Shown: positions 1 through 10,925, counted from the first letter of the stretch. The stretch is 64,000 bases of DNA from Monodelphis domestica (GCF_027887165.1 NC_077227.1:354849350-354913349); one strand, 5' to 3'. Program-made: numbers and translations. The notes: generated by a model from the letters alone, not told the origin.

Positions 1-365
1 TGGGAAGTGATTGGCTCTTCCTCTGTGTAGGTGGGGAGGGAGTCTTCATGCAGAAGAAGCTGGATGATCACACTAAATCAGCTAAATTAATTATTCCTTT
101 GAATTCGATAATCACAGAGGTAACTTCCAAATGTCAAATTATGTGACTCCCCAGTCACTAGTACCTTCCCCAACTCCTTGTTAAAGACTCCCATTTATTT
201 TGTATATACTTATATATGAAAATCAAATAGCCAATCAACAAGCATTTAACAAACTCTAGGTACCTGGAACTGTCCTTCGTGCTGAAGACACAAAGCCAAA
301 CAAAAATGAAAAATTTCCAGACTTCAAGGAATTTACATTCTTTTGGGGAGAGTCAATATGTGTGT
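1..365. other. unannotated AT-rich DNA
   Basis: I see no gene or clear repeat here. The stretch from about 225 to 345 looks like the worn antisense end of an L2 copy (a 'caatcaacaagcatttaac' start), but it is too diverged to call firmly. Confidence 0.4.
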
Positions 366-370
366 ATAGA

Positions 371-405
<35 letters not shown>

Positions 406-480
406 GAATGAATAGATGGATCATGTATATACATACACATATATATTTATATACACATGTGTATATATAGTTATACATAC
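366..480. repeat. (TA)n / TATG-rich microsatellite
   Basis: Alternating TA, TATG and CATA units make up the stretch. The short open frame across it is low-complexity Tyr/Ile and is not a gene. Confidence 0.9.
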
Positions 481-789
481 ATAGTATGTGAATAATGCAA
501 AATATATTCAAAATAATTCAAAGTAAAATGGGAGGTGGAATAGCCCCTAACAGCTGAAAGAATTAGGAAAGTCTCTTGTAGAATATGGCACTTGAGCTGA
601 TTCCAAGGAAAATAAGGTATTTTAAGAAGTAAAAGCTCTCAGCTTTCTCTTTCATAGGATATAATAGCCTTGAGAGTGAGGACTGCCATTTTGGTCTTAG
701 TCAGCCATCTCCTACCACTCTTCCCAGCATATAGTAGGCTTAATAAGTGTGTTAAATGATCAGTTAAATGATCTCAAGGTCCTAAACTA
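481..789. other. no recognised feature
   Basis: AT-rich DNA without a recognisable repeat or exon. Confidence 0.4.
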
Positions 790-1065
790 TCCAGAATATC
801 CTCCTCTAGATATTCTATGTTTTATTATTATTCTTATAATGTTGCACCCTAACTAAATACTGCAGATAAGATCAGACCAGGACAGAGTATAGTAAGACGG
901 TTGTCAGGCTAGCCATAGGCACAATGCCTCTCTTAATGCAACAGAAGATCACTTTAGTTTGTTTGGCTGGTATATCATGCTTTCAACTCATATTAAACTT
1001 GTAGCCTACTAAAATCCTTAGATCTTTTTTTGGAAAACATGTTTCCATCTTGTACTTCTACAATT
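790..1065 (-). repeat. CR1/L3 LINE fragment, antisense
   Basis: The text (gaccaggacagagtatag, then cctctcttaatgcaac, then cctagatcttttt-like) runs like the reverse complement of the CR1/L3 3' region. The same family recurs in the window at 48.8-50.1 kb. It is old and diverged. Confidence 0.6.
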
Positions 1066-1192
1066 TAAATTAGTTGCAAAACACACACACTCATACATCC
1101 TCTAATGGATTTCCCTTGCATATGAATATAGTATATTAAAAAGATAGAATTTAAGAGATCTGGATTCTGACCCCTATTTCTTTCTTTCTTTC

Positions 1193-1389
1193 TTTAAACC
1201 CTTACCTTCCATCTTAGAATCAATACAATGTATTAGTTCCAAAGCATAATAGTGGAAAGAAGTGGTAATGGAAGTTAAATGACTTGACCAAGGTCATCCA
1301 ACTAGGAAGTAGCTGAAGCCAGCATTGGAGCCCAAGACTTTCCATCTCTAGGCTTGGCTCTTAATCCACTGAGCTACCTAGCTTCCCTG
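1193..1389 (-). repeat. tRNA-derived marsupial SINE, antisense
   Basis: It starts with T-rich sequence and 'aaacccttaccttccatctta' (the reverse of the SINE tail). It ends with 'ccactgagctacctagcttccc', the reverse of the tRNA-like A-box head. It is a diverged, near full-length copy. Confidence 0.85.
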
Positions 1390-1559
1390 TTCCATTTGTT
1401 TCTGTATGACTTTGAGTAAGTCTCTTCACCCTTTCCAGTTCTTAATTTCCACATCTCTGAAATTTTGATATTTAATTTGATGATTTCTTTGCCCCTTTGA
1501 CCACTCATATTCTATATTCTGTAATCTAAGGTAACTTCTATGGTTCTATGATGTCACAG

Positions 1560-1905
1560 TGCCCAAGTGGTCTCTTTAAGTGAGCTGCCATCAGTGTTGA
1601 TTTGGATCAACAAGGACTATCAGGAAATCAGGCCGTGCCTCATTGAGGGACTCCATGTCGGGCAGAGTTAATCCCAGCTCCATATTTGACTGTGTCTCCA
1701 GTAAAAGGTTAGCGGCAAACAATTATGCTCTTGGGGACTCTGTTTCAGGGCAAAGCAAAAAGATCGGTGTCTGCAGTTAGGAAACGAAGTCCCATAAGAG
1801 CTCCTTGCCTCCGGCCGCATTTGCCAGAGTCAAAGCAGTTTTGAATTCTATGCCAAGCTCTGTTGCACATTTTCAGCAGTGGTAGCAGGCAGATAGATAA
1901 GACTT
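1560..1905. other. non-repetitive island, possible conserved non-coding DNA
   Basis: There is no repeat signature here, base composition is more balanced, and it has more CpGs than its surroundings (gttagcggcaaac, ctccggccgcatttgcc). No convincing open frame or splice pair was found. Conservation cannot be judged from one sequence, so this is only a candidate. Confidence 0.25.
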
Positions 1906-2139
1906 CAGCCACTCATGGTCGGTCCCCTGTGCCCCAAAGGATCCAGGGACTTTGTTTCCTGGCCTATCTTTGGGCTGTCAGGCTGCAGGAGCCCGCAGGA
2001 ACCTCTCTGTTAAATGTTTTTATGTGGGATATGAGGAGGAAAAGTAGGAGGCAGGATTTAAAACCAGAGGCAAAAAGAACCTGACCCTTGTTCAAAACTA
2101 TTTGAGTGGAAGAGAGGGGAAGGAGATACTGGGCCCCTA

Positions 2140-2335
2140 GGAAAGTAAATGAGGTGGTGCAGTGGATTGGATAGCCAGAGTTAGAGTCAGGAATACCTAA
2201 TTTCAAATCCTGCCCCAGACACCTACCTACTGGCTGAGTTGCCTTAACTTCCCTGAATCTCAATTTTTTCTGTAAAATGAGGGTTTAAACCCAGTCACCT
2301 CCAAACTCTTTTTCAGTTCAAAATCTATCTCCCCG
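2140..2335 (+). repeat. CORE-SINE / MIR-like copy
   Basis: A tRNA-like head (cagtggattggatagccaga) is followed by 'tcaaatcctgccccagaca' and a worn 'ctgtaaaatgagggt' core. This is the usual order in MIR/THER-type mammalian SINEs. Confidence 0.7.
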
Positions 2336-2344
2336 TGATAAGTA

Positions 2345-2560
2345 GAACAGGGGCCAGGGTGTACTTCAGTGAAAAGACTATTGGATTTGGAATTGGAATT
2401 TAAAAGGAACCTGGATTCAAAAACCAGCTCTGTCACCTATTAGCTATGTGACCCTGGACAAGTCACTTAACCCTAATTGCCTAGCCTTTTAACTGCTCTT
2501 CTGTCTTGGAATCAATACACAATATTGATCCTAACATGGAAAGTAAGGGTTTAAAGAAAC
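2345..2560 (+). repeat. tRNA-derived SINE, diverged
   Basis: It contains 'gtgaccctggacaagtcactt', 'ctgctcttctgtcttggaa' and 'aatcaatacacaatattga', in the order of the family's full-length copies elsewhere in the window (for example 32868-33065). Confidence 0.8.
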
Positions 2561-2569
2561 ATTGACCAG

Positions 2570-2686
2570 AGCTAGAGCAACTGAATTCAAATCCTACCTC
2601 TGTCACTTCCTACCTGCAACTTTGAACAAGTCACTTCATTTCTCTAGCCTTCAGTTTCCACATGAATATGTTAATTGAGAGGACTG
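2570..2686 (+). repeat. CORE-SINE / MIR-like copy, left part
   Basis: The text 'tgaattcaaatcctacctct', 'caagtcacttcatttctcta' then 'gaggactggactagat' follows the MIR-like order. The copy is interrupted by the hAT-type element that follows and resumes at about 2938 (aatcttctatgatgcc). Confidence 0.6.
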
Positions 2687-2937
2687 GACTAGATTTGTAT
2701 TGGCAAACCTATAGCATGCGTGCCAGAATATGTCAGAGGAGACTGCTCCCTTCCCCCTTTCCAAGTGCACCTGAGGATATTTCTCACAGGACCCACTTCT
2801 GTGCCCAGCAGCCCAATGGGAGTATTTCCTTCCTCCATGTCTAGGGTAAGGTGGAAGGCTCACATGCAGTGTGAGGGTTGTAGTTTGGGCACTTGGTCTC
2901 TAAGGTCTCTAAAAGGTTCACCATCATTGGATTAGAT
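2687..2937. mobile_element. hAT-type miniature inverted-repeat element with 8-bp target duplications
   Basis: The element body is 2695-2929 (235 bp). The left end reads ttgtattggcaaacct and the right end, read on the other strand, reads caatgatggtgaacctt; these are imperfect inverted repeats of the CAGTGNTGGCGAACCTNT type. Flanking 8-bp copies gactagat (2687-2694) and gattagat (2930-2937) differ at one base, as expected for a hAT target duplication. No transposase frame is present, so it moved with enzyme supplied elsewhere. The ends resemble the OposCharlie-type hAT family of opossum; that name is from memory. Confidence 0.75.
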
Positions 2938-3074
2938 AATCTTCTATGATGCCAAGTATTATTAATTTAAAGAGGGGCAATATAATGCAAATATTACATG
3001 AGAAACCTGAGTTTTAGTCTTCTATCATTGCCAGCCAGTTAGATGGCCTAGGGAAGAGAGGGAAGGGAATAAGC

Positions 3075-3290
3075 ATTTATATAATGTTTACTATGTGCCA
3101 AGCCCTATGCTAAGCATTTTACAAGTTATTATCCTTATTATTTTACAGTTGAGGAAATTGAGATTGATATAGTTTAAGTGATTTGCTCAAGATAGCTAGT
3201 AAGTATTTGAGGCTGGATTTGAACTCAGGATTTCCTGACTTCGAGGCAGGCACTTTATCAGCTGTGCTCAGTGATTTAATCTCTTCTGGG
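3075..3290 (-). repeat. MIR-like SINE, antisense
   Basis: It reads 'actatgtgccaagccctatgctaagcatt', then an 'attttacagttgaggaaatt' core, then 'gatttgaactcaggatttcc', which is the reverse-complement order of a MIR copy. Confidence 0.8.
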
Positions 3291-3494
3291 TTTCAGTTTC
3301 CTCATTTATAAAATAAATAGGTTTAAAAAGGTTCTTTCTAAGACAACTTCTAGCTATAAGATTTTATGTTCTAAGAATTTTTTCCCAGTTCTGAAATTCT
3401 ATTTTTAAGGTTGTCAAGTCCCTTCCAGCTCTGACATACTCAGTTCTGTTCCCAAGTTCTTAAATTCCAAGGCCCCTGATACCTCTTACATTCT

Positions 3495-3690
3495 ATTAAT
3501 CAATCAACAAGCATCCAGACACTGTGGCAGGTCCTGGGTATATAACTACAAAAGTAAGTTTCTGCCTTCAAAGAGTTTGTGTTCTCATGAGAAGACACAA
3601 ATTGTTCATAGAGGAGTAAATACAGAATAAATAGGAAATAAATGAAAGTTATTTGGGGGAAGGAGAAACTTTCTTTCCTAGTATGTTACT
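3495..3690 (-). repeat. L2 LINE 3' end, antisense
   Basis: It opens 'caatcaacaagcatccagaca' and continues 'ggtatataactacaaaagtaagt' and 'cttcaaagagtttgtgttct'. This is the pattern of the reversed L2-like 3' end seen in clearer form at 57600-58290. Confidence 0.6.
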
Positions 3691-3764
3691 GAATACTTTT
3701 ATTCTGAACCTAAAAAAAAAAAAGCAATAAGAATCTGGTCTGGGGGCTAGTTGGAGCTAGTACT

Positions 3765-3972
3765 ACAAGTATATGGCTTAGGGGCAGTTAGGTGACTCAG
3801 TGGATAGAAACCCGGGTCCTGGGTTCAAATGGGACCTCAGACACTTACTAGCTGTATGGTCTTACGCAATATTTACCTGGAATAACCCCCATTGCCTAGC
3901 CCTTGTTGCTCTTGAAACCAATTTTGATTCTAAGATGGAAGGGAGAAGTTAAAAAAAAAAACAAGTATATGG
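3765..3972 (+). repeat. tRNA-derived SINE with perfect 12-bp target duplication
   Basis: The SINE body is about 3777-3960: ggggcag head, 'ctgggttcaaat' B box, and an A-rich tail of 11 A. It is flanked by identical acaagtatatgg copies at 3765-3776 and 3961-3972, so the insertion ends are intact. The head is about 20 bases shorter than the usual copy. Confidence 0.9.
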
Positions 3973-4229
3973 TTCTATACATGGGGGCAGGAGTGAGAAC
4001 AGACTATTCTAGCTCAGTCATAAGATCATAAAGCAACGTGTTTCAACAGAGTACCAGGCGATCAGGTACAGATTCTAATAAGACAGTTCTAATAAAGCAG
4101 TGAAAAGATCACCGAGTGTCAAAGGGAAGAAGGGAGTTAAGCTGCCAACAACAAAAAGAAAAACCTGGTCTGGTACTTGGAGCTGCCTATTCTTAGGATG
4201 CCTGTTCTTATCAGCTGGGAGGGTCAGGG

Positions 4230-5815
4230 TATATAGTCAGTCAGTGCGTTATTAAATATTTATGGAGTATTTACTATGTGCCAGGCACTGTGCTAAGCAC
4301 TAGGGGAACAACAAAAAAAGACAAAGAATAGCCCCTACCCTCAAGGAATTCCCAGTTTAATGAGAGATACAACAAGCAAAGAAATATGTTCAAAGAAATA
4401 CTATCTACAGAGTAATACAGACTGGAAGAACCATGCTTGGAAGGCCAGATGGGTTAGATTTCATTTTTCCCTCCAGATTTCTCCATTAAATTTTAGATGA
4501 TTGGGAGGAAGGGGTATCTAGGATGTCTAAAAATGGCTTCAACTCTGCCTTATTCATCCTAGTTCCATTTAACCACTCATTCAGATTAGCTTTTACAGAG
4601 AAACATGTACATCAAGACATATATTAACAAATATTAAAAACTTACTCCCCCAAATCATGGGAGGTGTAATTCTCTCCCCATTTTGTACCACCTCAGGCTC
4701 CAGGGAGGGGAAAGGGATTAAATTAATAGTTTAACTCAGTTCCTATAGAGTGGAGTCCCAATTCCAAGCCCAAAAACTCCTTCAGGGTTGAGTGGTGCCC
4801 CAGGGCTTCCATGCTGGCCTGGCTTGCTGCACCATCCTGCCTTCAATCTTGGCTCTCAGGCTATCATGGTTCAAATGCCAAGGGCCTATGGGGATCACCT
4901 ATGGCACCTGAAACTGAGGATGAGAAACAGCATGTAACAGAAACAAACACTTTCAGGTCACTTTCTCAGACTCAGGATAAAAGGGGAAGAGCTGAGATAG
5001 GAAGTCCTTCCCCTCTCTCTGACTCAGTTTAAAAGACCATCCATACTTCAAGTGAATGCACAGCAGGAAGGAAGGACCAGAAAGTCTCCATTTTAAAGAC
5101 AAAGACTTAAGGACGGTTTTCAAGACAAAGGCAGACAATGGAAGGAGGCTTACTCACTTTTGGTAAGACATTCAGAGGACCGCGTGTTAGGCAATATGGG
5201 TGTGCTCCAAAGGCCCCCTTAAGAGTGCTTCCATTTTAGGAAAACATGGCATACCCAAACAAGCCTGGCTTGCAACAGGATAAACTGGAAATGATAAACA
5301 GAGGAAAGGCACTGAAATTAAGACCAGTTGTAAAAAGGCTTCCTGTAGAAAATAGGATTTTAGTTAGGACTTGAAAGAACCCAGGGACATCAGTAGGCAA
5401 TGTTGACAAAGGAGGAGCATTCTAGTCCATAAACAACAGCCAAAGAAAATGCCCATATGCAGGAGATGGAGTGTCTCATCCAAGGAAATCAAGGCCAGGG
5501 TCACTGGATCCAAAGGTTCATATCAGGAAATATGAAGTATAGGATGTATCACCAGCTGATCTTTGAAAAGCAAAGGCAAAGTGGAATTCTAGGAGAGGTG
5601 AGCAACATTGTAAATGTTGTATCTGAAGGACAGCACGTGGTCCACTTCACTAGAATACAGTGCCTGAGGAGAAGTGATATATACATAATCGGCCCTGAAC
5701 AATATCTTGACTTCTGATTGTGAAGGGCATAAAATAAAATGCCCAACAGAAGAATGTGTTGTCTTAAAAGCAACCGGGTGTTATAAGGAGCTTCTTGAAC
5801 ATTAGATACAGACCC
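4230..5815 (-). repeat. L2-like LINE, antisense, split by an unknown insertion
   Basis: The antisense 3' end (gtgccaggcactgtgctaag, 4280-4310) runs to about 4410. It resumes near 5265 ('caggataaactggaaatgat') and continues in worn form to about 5815 with 'gtgaagggc' and 'aaatgcccaacaga' text. On the minus strand this family encodes the C-terminal tail of a CR1/L2-clade reverse transcriptase. The 4410-5265 stretch is not part of it. Confidence 0.6.
4410..5265. other. unidentified insertion inside the L2 copy
   Basis: About 850 bases separate two L2 pieces that abut in other copies. The insert is not one of the families seen elsewhere in the window, holds no long frame, and shows no clear terminal repeats or target duplication. 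Confidence 0.35.
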
Positions 5816-5829
5816 GAGGAGGGGTGAGT

Positions 5830-6225
5830 CAGGCGTCGCATATTCCCATAACACTAACTCCAAATGCTGTAAGCAAAGAAGTTGTGGTGCAGACTTAGTG
5901 AATTTGGGGTTCATTTCACATTCTCCTCCTCTCTCCATGGAATGATCTGGGACCCAGGTTTGGACCCTTTGGACAAGAAGAATATAAAAGTGGTTTTTGA
6001 GATGCTCTTGGGGAGCTCCTGAAACTCCAGGGAATTGCCTTACTGACTGCCTTTTTTAAACCTTCTTGCCTACAGTATTTATTTGTTTTTATTCTCTGTA
6101 CTGTTTTTAAATCACCTCTGAGAATTGCTTCTACCTGAGGGTATTAGAGTGATTTTAGTAAAAGGATTGTTCTTGTCTCTGAGTGGTCCATTGTGCCAGA
6201 AATAGGATTGTGACCCCTGACACTG
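5830..6225 (+). other. possible LTR-type promoter fragment (weak)
   Basis: A TATA-like 'aatataaaag' at about 5970 is followed by U5-like text ending 'gtgccagaaataggattgtg'. No matching second LTR, no polypurine tract and no target duplication were found. It may equally be unknown repeat. If it is a fossil LTR it is old and solitary. Confidence 0.2.
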
Positions 6226-6689
6226 GATAGCAAGAAGAATAGTAGAAACCTTAGTATAAATAAGGAAGTCAGGCAGTAGAGAAATTTTGGGGGAAGTAAT
6301 AAGTTCAAATCATCTTGACCTGATAAAAGAATCAGTCCTGGAGGAGTCTGGCTTGAGTTTCAATCCCTATTCATGCATGAGGGCAAAGCTGACTATTTCT
6401 AATGTAGATTGGGCTCATGACTTATATTGCTTCTTTGGTCTCTGATATAGCTACTAAGAATAATTAATCACTCAAAAACCAAATCCCTCTGTAAACCCAG
6501 ATTCCTCTGTGGGGGGTCATGACCTGAACTCAGAGATAAGGATAGCATAATTCACAAAGCGATTCCTGAAACCAGTCTATAAGGTAAGTGATGTAACTGA
6601 TGTTTTTCCCCATTTTTATATAAGAAAAGTATTTCTGAGAAGTTAAATGATTTGCCCAATATTACTGAACTGGTGACTGGGACAGTTAA

Positions 6690-6905
6690 TAAGTCAGGCT
6701 ATTGACAGAATGTTTTACTTGAATTCTGAAAGATCTGAATTCAACTTCTGCCTCAGTGACTCTTAACAAATCACTTAACTTCTCCTCTGCCTGTTTCCTC
6801 ATCTGTAAAATGGAGAAAACAATAGCACCTACCTCCCAGGTTTGTTGAAAGAATAAGCTGCAATAATATTTGTGAAAGGCTTTGCAAATCTTAAAATATT
6901 GTAGA
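6690..6905 (+). repeat. MIR/CORE-SINE copy
   Basis: It contains 'tctgaattcaacttctgcct', 'cctcatctgtaaaatggag', 'cacctacctcccaggtttgttg' and 'gctttgcaaatcttaaa'. This is the complete order of the mammalian MIR/THER family. Confidence 0.85.
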
Positions 6906-7099
6906 AAGGCTAGCTAGTAAATAAGTACAGAACTAGTATTCAAAAGAAGACCTCCCAATGCTAAATCCAGAGCTCTTTCAACTATGCCTTGTTGCCCTCT
7001 TACAGGTAATAAGAGCTCCCACTTGAGTATGAAGGCCAACAAAGCCAGTTATTAGCTTCATGACTAGGGGCTAGCCCCTTAATGTCTTTGAACCTGTTT

Positions 7100-7345
7100 C
7101 CTCATTTAGAGACAGTTAGCTAACATTGACTGAGCACTGCACCTCAGATCAGAAAAGACACTTCCTCGCTGTGTGACCCTGGATGAGTCACTTAACCTCT
7201 GTTTGCCTCAGTCTCCTTATCTGGAAAATGTGGCTAATAATAGCACCTATCTCCAAGGATTATTATGAGGACCAAATAAGGCAATAATTATGAAGTGCCT
7301 GACACAAAGTAAGCATCATATAAAAGTTAGTTGTTATAATTGTTG
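7100..7345 (+). repeat. MIR/CORE-SINE copy
   Basis: It contains 'gtgtgaccctggatgagtca', 'cctcagtctccttatctgga', 'atagcacctatctccaagga' and 'aagtaagcatcatataaaag', again the MIR/THER order. Confidence 0.85.
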
Positions 7346-7379
7346 GGGGGAGACTAAGGGAATATAAATTCATTTGAGG

Positions 7380-7470
7380 GCAGAGACTTTTGTCTTTTTA
7401 TTTCTAGGGCCTAGCACAAAGCATGAATTTAATAAATGCTTATTTGATTGATGATTGATTGAATGAATAA
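7380..7470 (+). repeat. L2 LINE 3' end
   Basis: It reads 'gagggcagagacttttgtct', 'agggcctagcacaaagcatg' then 'aataaatgcttatttgattg', the usual L2 3' terminus in sense orientation. Confidence 0.75.
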
Positions 7471-7889
7471 TACTCATGCTACCTGCATTATTCTTGGGGT
7501 TGTAGAGAGGAAAGTGTTTTGAAAATTTTAAGATGATATAGAAACATTAATTGATTGCTATGGTTGTTGTCATTTTTGTCATTTACATACAAAGCTTTTT
7601 TAAGTCCAAAGATCTCATTTTTCTGAGGATAAAAATGGTGAGTCTGGCAGATTCAGGGCCACTTTGTTGGGAGCTCTCCATTGTACTGATCTAAAATCCT
7701 ATGACTATGAAGCTGATGTTACCTTCAAAATTCCTTGAATACAACTCAGGTTGCTTTCATCTTCCTTCAGTTTCTGTGATTTTGTCTTGTGCCTTAGGGA
7801 ATAAAACCGTACCTCATTATATCAGTGGGTTTTGGTTTGTGTTTTGAACTTTTTTCTCCATCACCCCCTGCCCAAGAACTAAGTACTCA

Positions 7890-8135
7890 ACTCAACTTAT
7901 TGTTCAGTCATTTTTCAATTTTGCCAAACTTTTTATGACCCAATTTGGGGTTTTCTTGGCAAATAGTGATTTGCCATTTCCTTCTCCAGTTCATTTTATA
8001 GATGAGGAAACTGAGACAACCAGGGTTAAGTGACTTGCTCAGAGTCATACAACTTCTAAGCACCTGAGACCAGATTTTAATTTGGGTCTTACTGACTCTA
8101 GGCCCAGTGCTTTATTCTGTGAGTCACCTTGACCT
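7890..8135 (-). repeat. RTE-tailed SINE (MAR1-like), antisense
   Basis: It begins 'cttattgttcagtcattttt', the reverse of an RTE/BovB-type tail. It continues 'gatttgccatttccttctcc', 'tagatgaggaaactgagaca' and 'ctaggcccagtgctttattc'. The same family is at 46112, 50735 and 55247. Confidence 0.8.
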
Positions 8136-8369
8136 TGGGGCAGAAAGACAACTGCAAATCCAGGTTCTATTATTCACTACTTTAAGTCACTAGGGAGATA
8201 TTAACCAAATCACTGTTCCCTCTCATGGTCCCAATTTTCCCATCTGTAAAACAGAGTGACTGGGTTGGATTTCTAAGTTCCCTTCCAATAGTAATGCCTT
8301 TGATCATAAAGGCTAAGGGCCACACAGCTGCCAGAGATCATAGATAATGCCATAATGTTCAAGCACCAT

Positions 8370-8745
8370 CCACATTTAGCCTAGAGAAGAGAAGACTTAG
8401 AGGAATGTGATCCATTACTTCAAGTATCTGAAAGACTGACATTCATATAGAGATTTGATTTGTTCTGCTTTGCCCTAGAAATGAAAATAGGAGCAATGGG
8501 GGATAGTTACAGGGAGTTAGAGAATGGATTCGATATAAGAACATACTTTTTCTAATGCTTAGATATTTTCAACAATACAATGAGCTTCCTCAGAAGTTAA
8601 TACATTCCTCATAACTGTGTGTAATCCAGAGCTAGATAATTATTAGTAGATAATTATTAGTTAGAGATGCCATAGAAGTCATGCCTCTTGAAGACCCTTC
8701 TAGCTCTGGGATTCTCAGACTCTAAGATTCTCTGAAACAGTAGAA
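8370..8745 (+). repeat. CR1/L3 LINE 3' fragment
   Basis: It reads 'gcctagagaagagaagactt', 'ttacttcaagtatctgaaag', 'tgttctgctttgccctagaa' and 'agacccttctagctctggga', the typical end of a CR1/L3 element in sense direction. Confidence 0.75.
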
Positions 8746-8799
8746 ATGCTGAAGGGTAGGAGTACATAAAAGTCAAAACAAAGAATTATTAGAAAACTA

Positions 8800-8945
8800 A
8801 ATCAGTTGGTCAGTCAATAAGAATTTATTAAGCACCTACTAGGTGCCAAACACTATGCTAAGCACTGAGGATACAAAAAAAGACAAAAAAAATCCCTGTT
8901 TATAAGGAGCTCGTAGTCTAATGAGGGAGACAACATGAAAACAAC
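8800..8945 (-). repeat. L2 LINE 3' end, antisense
   Basis: It opens 'agtcaataagaatttattaa' and continues 'gtgccaaacactatgctaag' and 'aaggagctcgtagtctaatg', the reversed L2-like terminus. It is followed by a TA microsatellite. Confidence 0.8.
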
Positions 8946-8957
8946 TATGAATAAGCA

Positions 8958-8996
<39 letters not shown>

Positions 8997-8997
8997 A
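8958..8997. repeat. (TA)n microsatellite
   Basis: A pure TA run of about 36 bases interrupts or follows the L2-like sequence. The short frame through it is not a gene. Confidence 0.95.
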
Positions 8998-9479
8998 AAT
9001 AAATTAGAGATAATCAATAGAGGAAATGTACTAACAATTAATCATTATAAAAAAGAGGAAGGAAAATCAAGAGCAAAAGAAAGAAAATTGAAGTTTATTG
9101 CTTTTTATAAGTTTTTCACAAGTGACTAAGTAATGCTTTGATAATAGAATAATACTTGGAAAAAATTAATTGTAGCATGTAAAAAGTATGAAAGAACATA
9201 TGAAAATTATAAATATATAAATAATTAAATAAATCCAACTGCACAGTAGAGGATAGAGGAGACATGGGATCATACAATTAAAGTTGGAAGGGATCTTAAA
9301 AGTCATCTATCTGCTCCAACCACCTCCTTTTATAGATGACAAAAAAATAAGATGCATAAAGGTTAAGTGTCTTACTCAAGGTCAAGCAATAATTACCATA
9401 GCTCAGATTCAAGTCCAAACTCTTTGACTCCAAATCCAGTGTTCTTCTCACTGTATAGCATTGCCTTCCACATAGCTTC

Positions 9480-10065
9480 ATGTAACAAAAAAGGCCATTA
9501 GTAACTCAAGCTCACTAGATGTCAGCAATATAGTGGAGCTGTCCACCAAAAGAGCTAATGTGATCTTTGAATGCACCACGAGAACACTAATGTCTAACAT
9601 AGGGGTAGTTCTAGTTTTCTGCCTTGATCAGATCCCATCTGGAATATTATGTTCAGTTCTGGATGCCATCCTTTAGAAAGAGTATTGATAAATAGAAAGA
9701 TGACCAGGACAATGAGCATTAGAACAATGCTATTCAATCAGCAGTTGAAAGAATATTTAGACTGAAAAAGAAAAGACTTTGGGGGAATATGATAGCTAGT
9801 TTCAAATATCTGAAGGTTTAAATTGGACTTTTTTGCTTCTGACTTTGTCCATGCTATTCCCTAGTCATGGAACATATTCTGTTGTCCCTCTGCCTACTGA
9901 ATTCTTGCCATCATTTAAATTCTAACTCAAATTCCACCTTCCCTAGGAATATCCCTAGTCAGTAATGGCTTTTCTACCCTCCAAAATTTTGTCTGTATAT
10001 TTTATGCCCCTATCAACTGTTGTTTTTATTATAATTATTTATGTGTGTGTTATTAATGCTAAAAT
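9480..10065 (+). repeat. CR1/L3 LINE fragment followed by L2-like 3' sequence
   Basis: 9480-9835 carries L3-like text ('gatcccatctggaatattat', 'gttcagttctggatgccatc', 'gatagctagtttcaaatatc'). 9840-10065 switches to L2-like text ('catgctattccctagtcatg', 'ctaactcaaattccaccttc'). The two old LINEs lie side by side in the same orientation. Confidence 0.65.
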
Positions 10066-10329
10066 ACTTGCCTGATGCCCCATTGAAGGTGGAGGTGACC
10101 TTTGGCACTAGAAGACTATGCCAGTAGAGTAGAAGGGCTGACAGATCATATGCTAAGGCATATAAATCCAAAATAATACACTATGTGTCTCTCATCTGAC
10201 AACTAGTCACAAAATTACATTGGTCACATCCAATCAAAAATATCTACGAAAGTACAAAATCCTATTTATCTGTATCAGAAGGAGATACTTGAAGTATTAA
10301 CATATATACATATACATGTATTGTATATG

Positions 10330-10925
10330 CTATATACAATGGGGTGTATGGGGTGTTCAGGGAGGGGTAGTATCTCAAGTATGGATAGCTTGTCGTGCCA
10401 TCCTAGGGCAGCTCTCCAACCTCTGACCCTCATCTGACACCCAGCTTTCACTTGTGGCTTCTAGTAGCTGCTAGCATGCGGCAGCGGCCACACCCCAGGG
10501 CAACAGCTTCGACAGACCAGCTAAACCTTGTGAGGGTAACCATCGGGTGGTAGACCCCTGGTGAACTAGGGCTTTGCTCACCCAGCATGTGAAGACTGCT
10601 TTGGCCGAACAGACGGAAGAAACTAATAAGAAGCTTCAACGGCTGAGATGGCGATGCAGCAAAGCACTGTGGAGTGCTTAGGGCATGTTGGAGCACAAAA
10701 GACAACACGGCCATCCAATGCAGCCAGGAAGTCTCCAGGTGTAATGGCTTTTCGTGCCACTGGACCAGGCTTCCAATGCCGAGAGAGTGGGACTGTCTCT
10801 GTGTATCGACTTTTCCACTTAAATCTCCTTCATGCACAAGTGTCTTTGTGCACACTCATCTATGATAGATGAAAACGCACAAAGACAATCGTCATCCTCG
10901 GTTACCGAGAGACTACTAACAACAA
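10330..10925 (+). mobile_element. RTE-derived non-autonomous element
   Basis: This block has markedly more CpG than its surroundings and ends 'catcctcggttaccgagaga', an RTE-type 3' end. Its middle (gatgcagcaaagcactgtgg) resembles the element at 36425-36775 (gaagatgccgtggagtgctg). The antisense 135-residue frame at 10448-10855 is a by-product of the higher GC and has no recognised domain. The CpG content suggests a younger insertion. Confidence 0.6.

Noticed and set aside
5549-5938. 129-residue minus-strand frame
   Set aside because: Overlaps worn L2 and possible LTR-like sequence; no recognised motif.
5755-6225. Full solitary LTR with target duplication
   Set aside because: The left part reads better as worn L2, and the proposed flanks are longer and looser than a retroviral duplication.
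10448-10855. 135-residue minus-strand frame
   Set aside because: Antisense to the RTE-derived element; no domain, and open because of higher GC.
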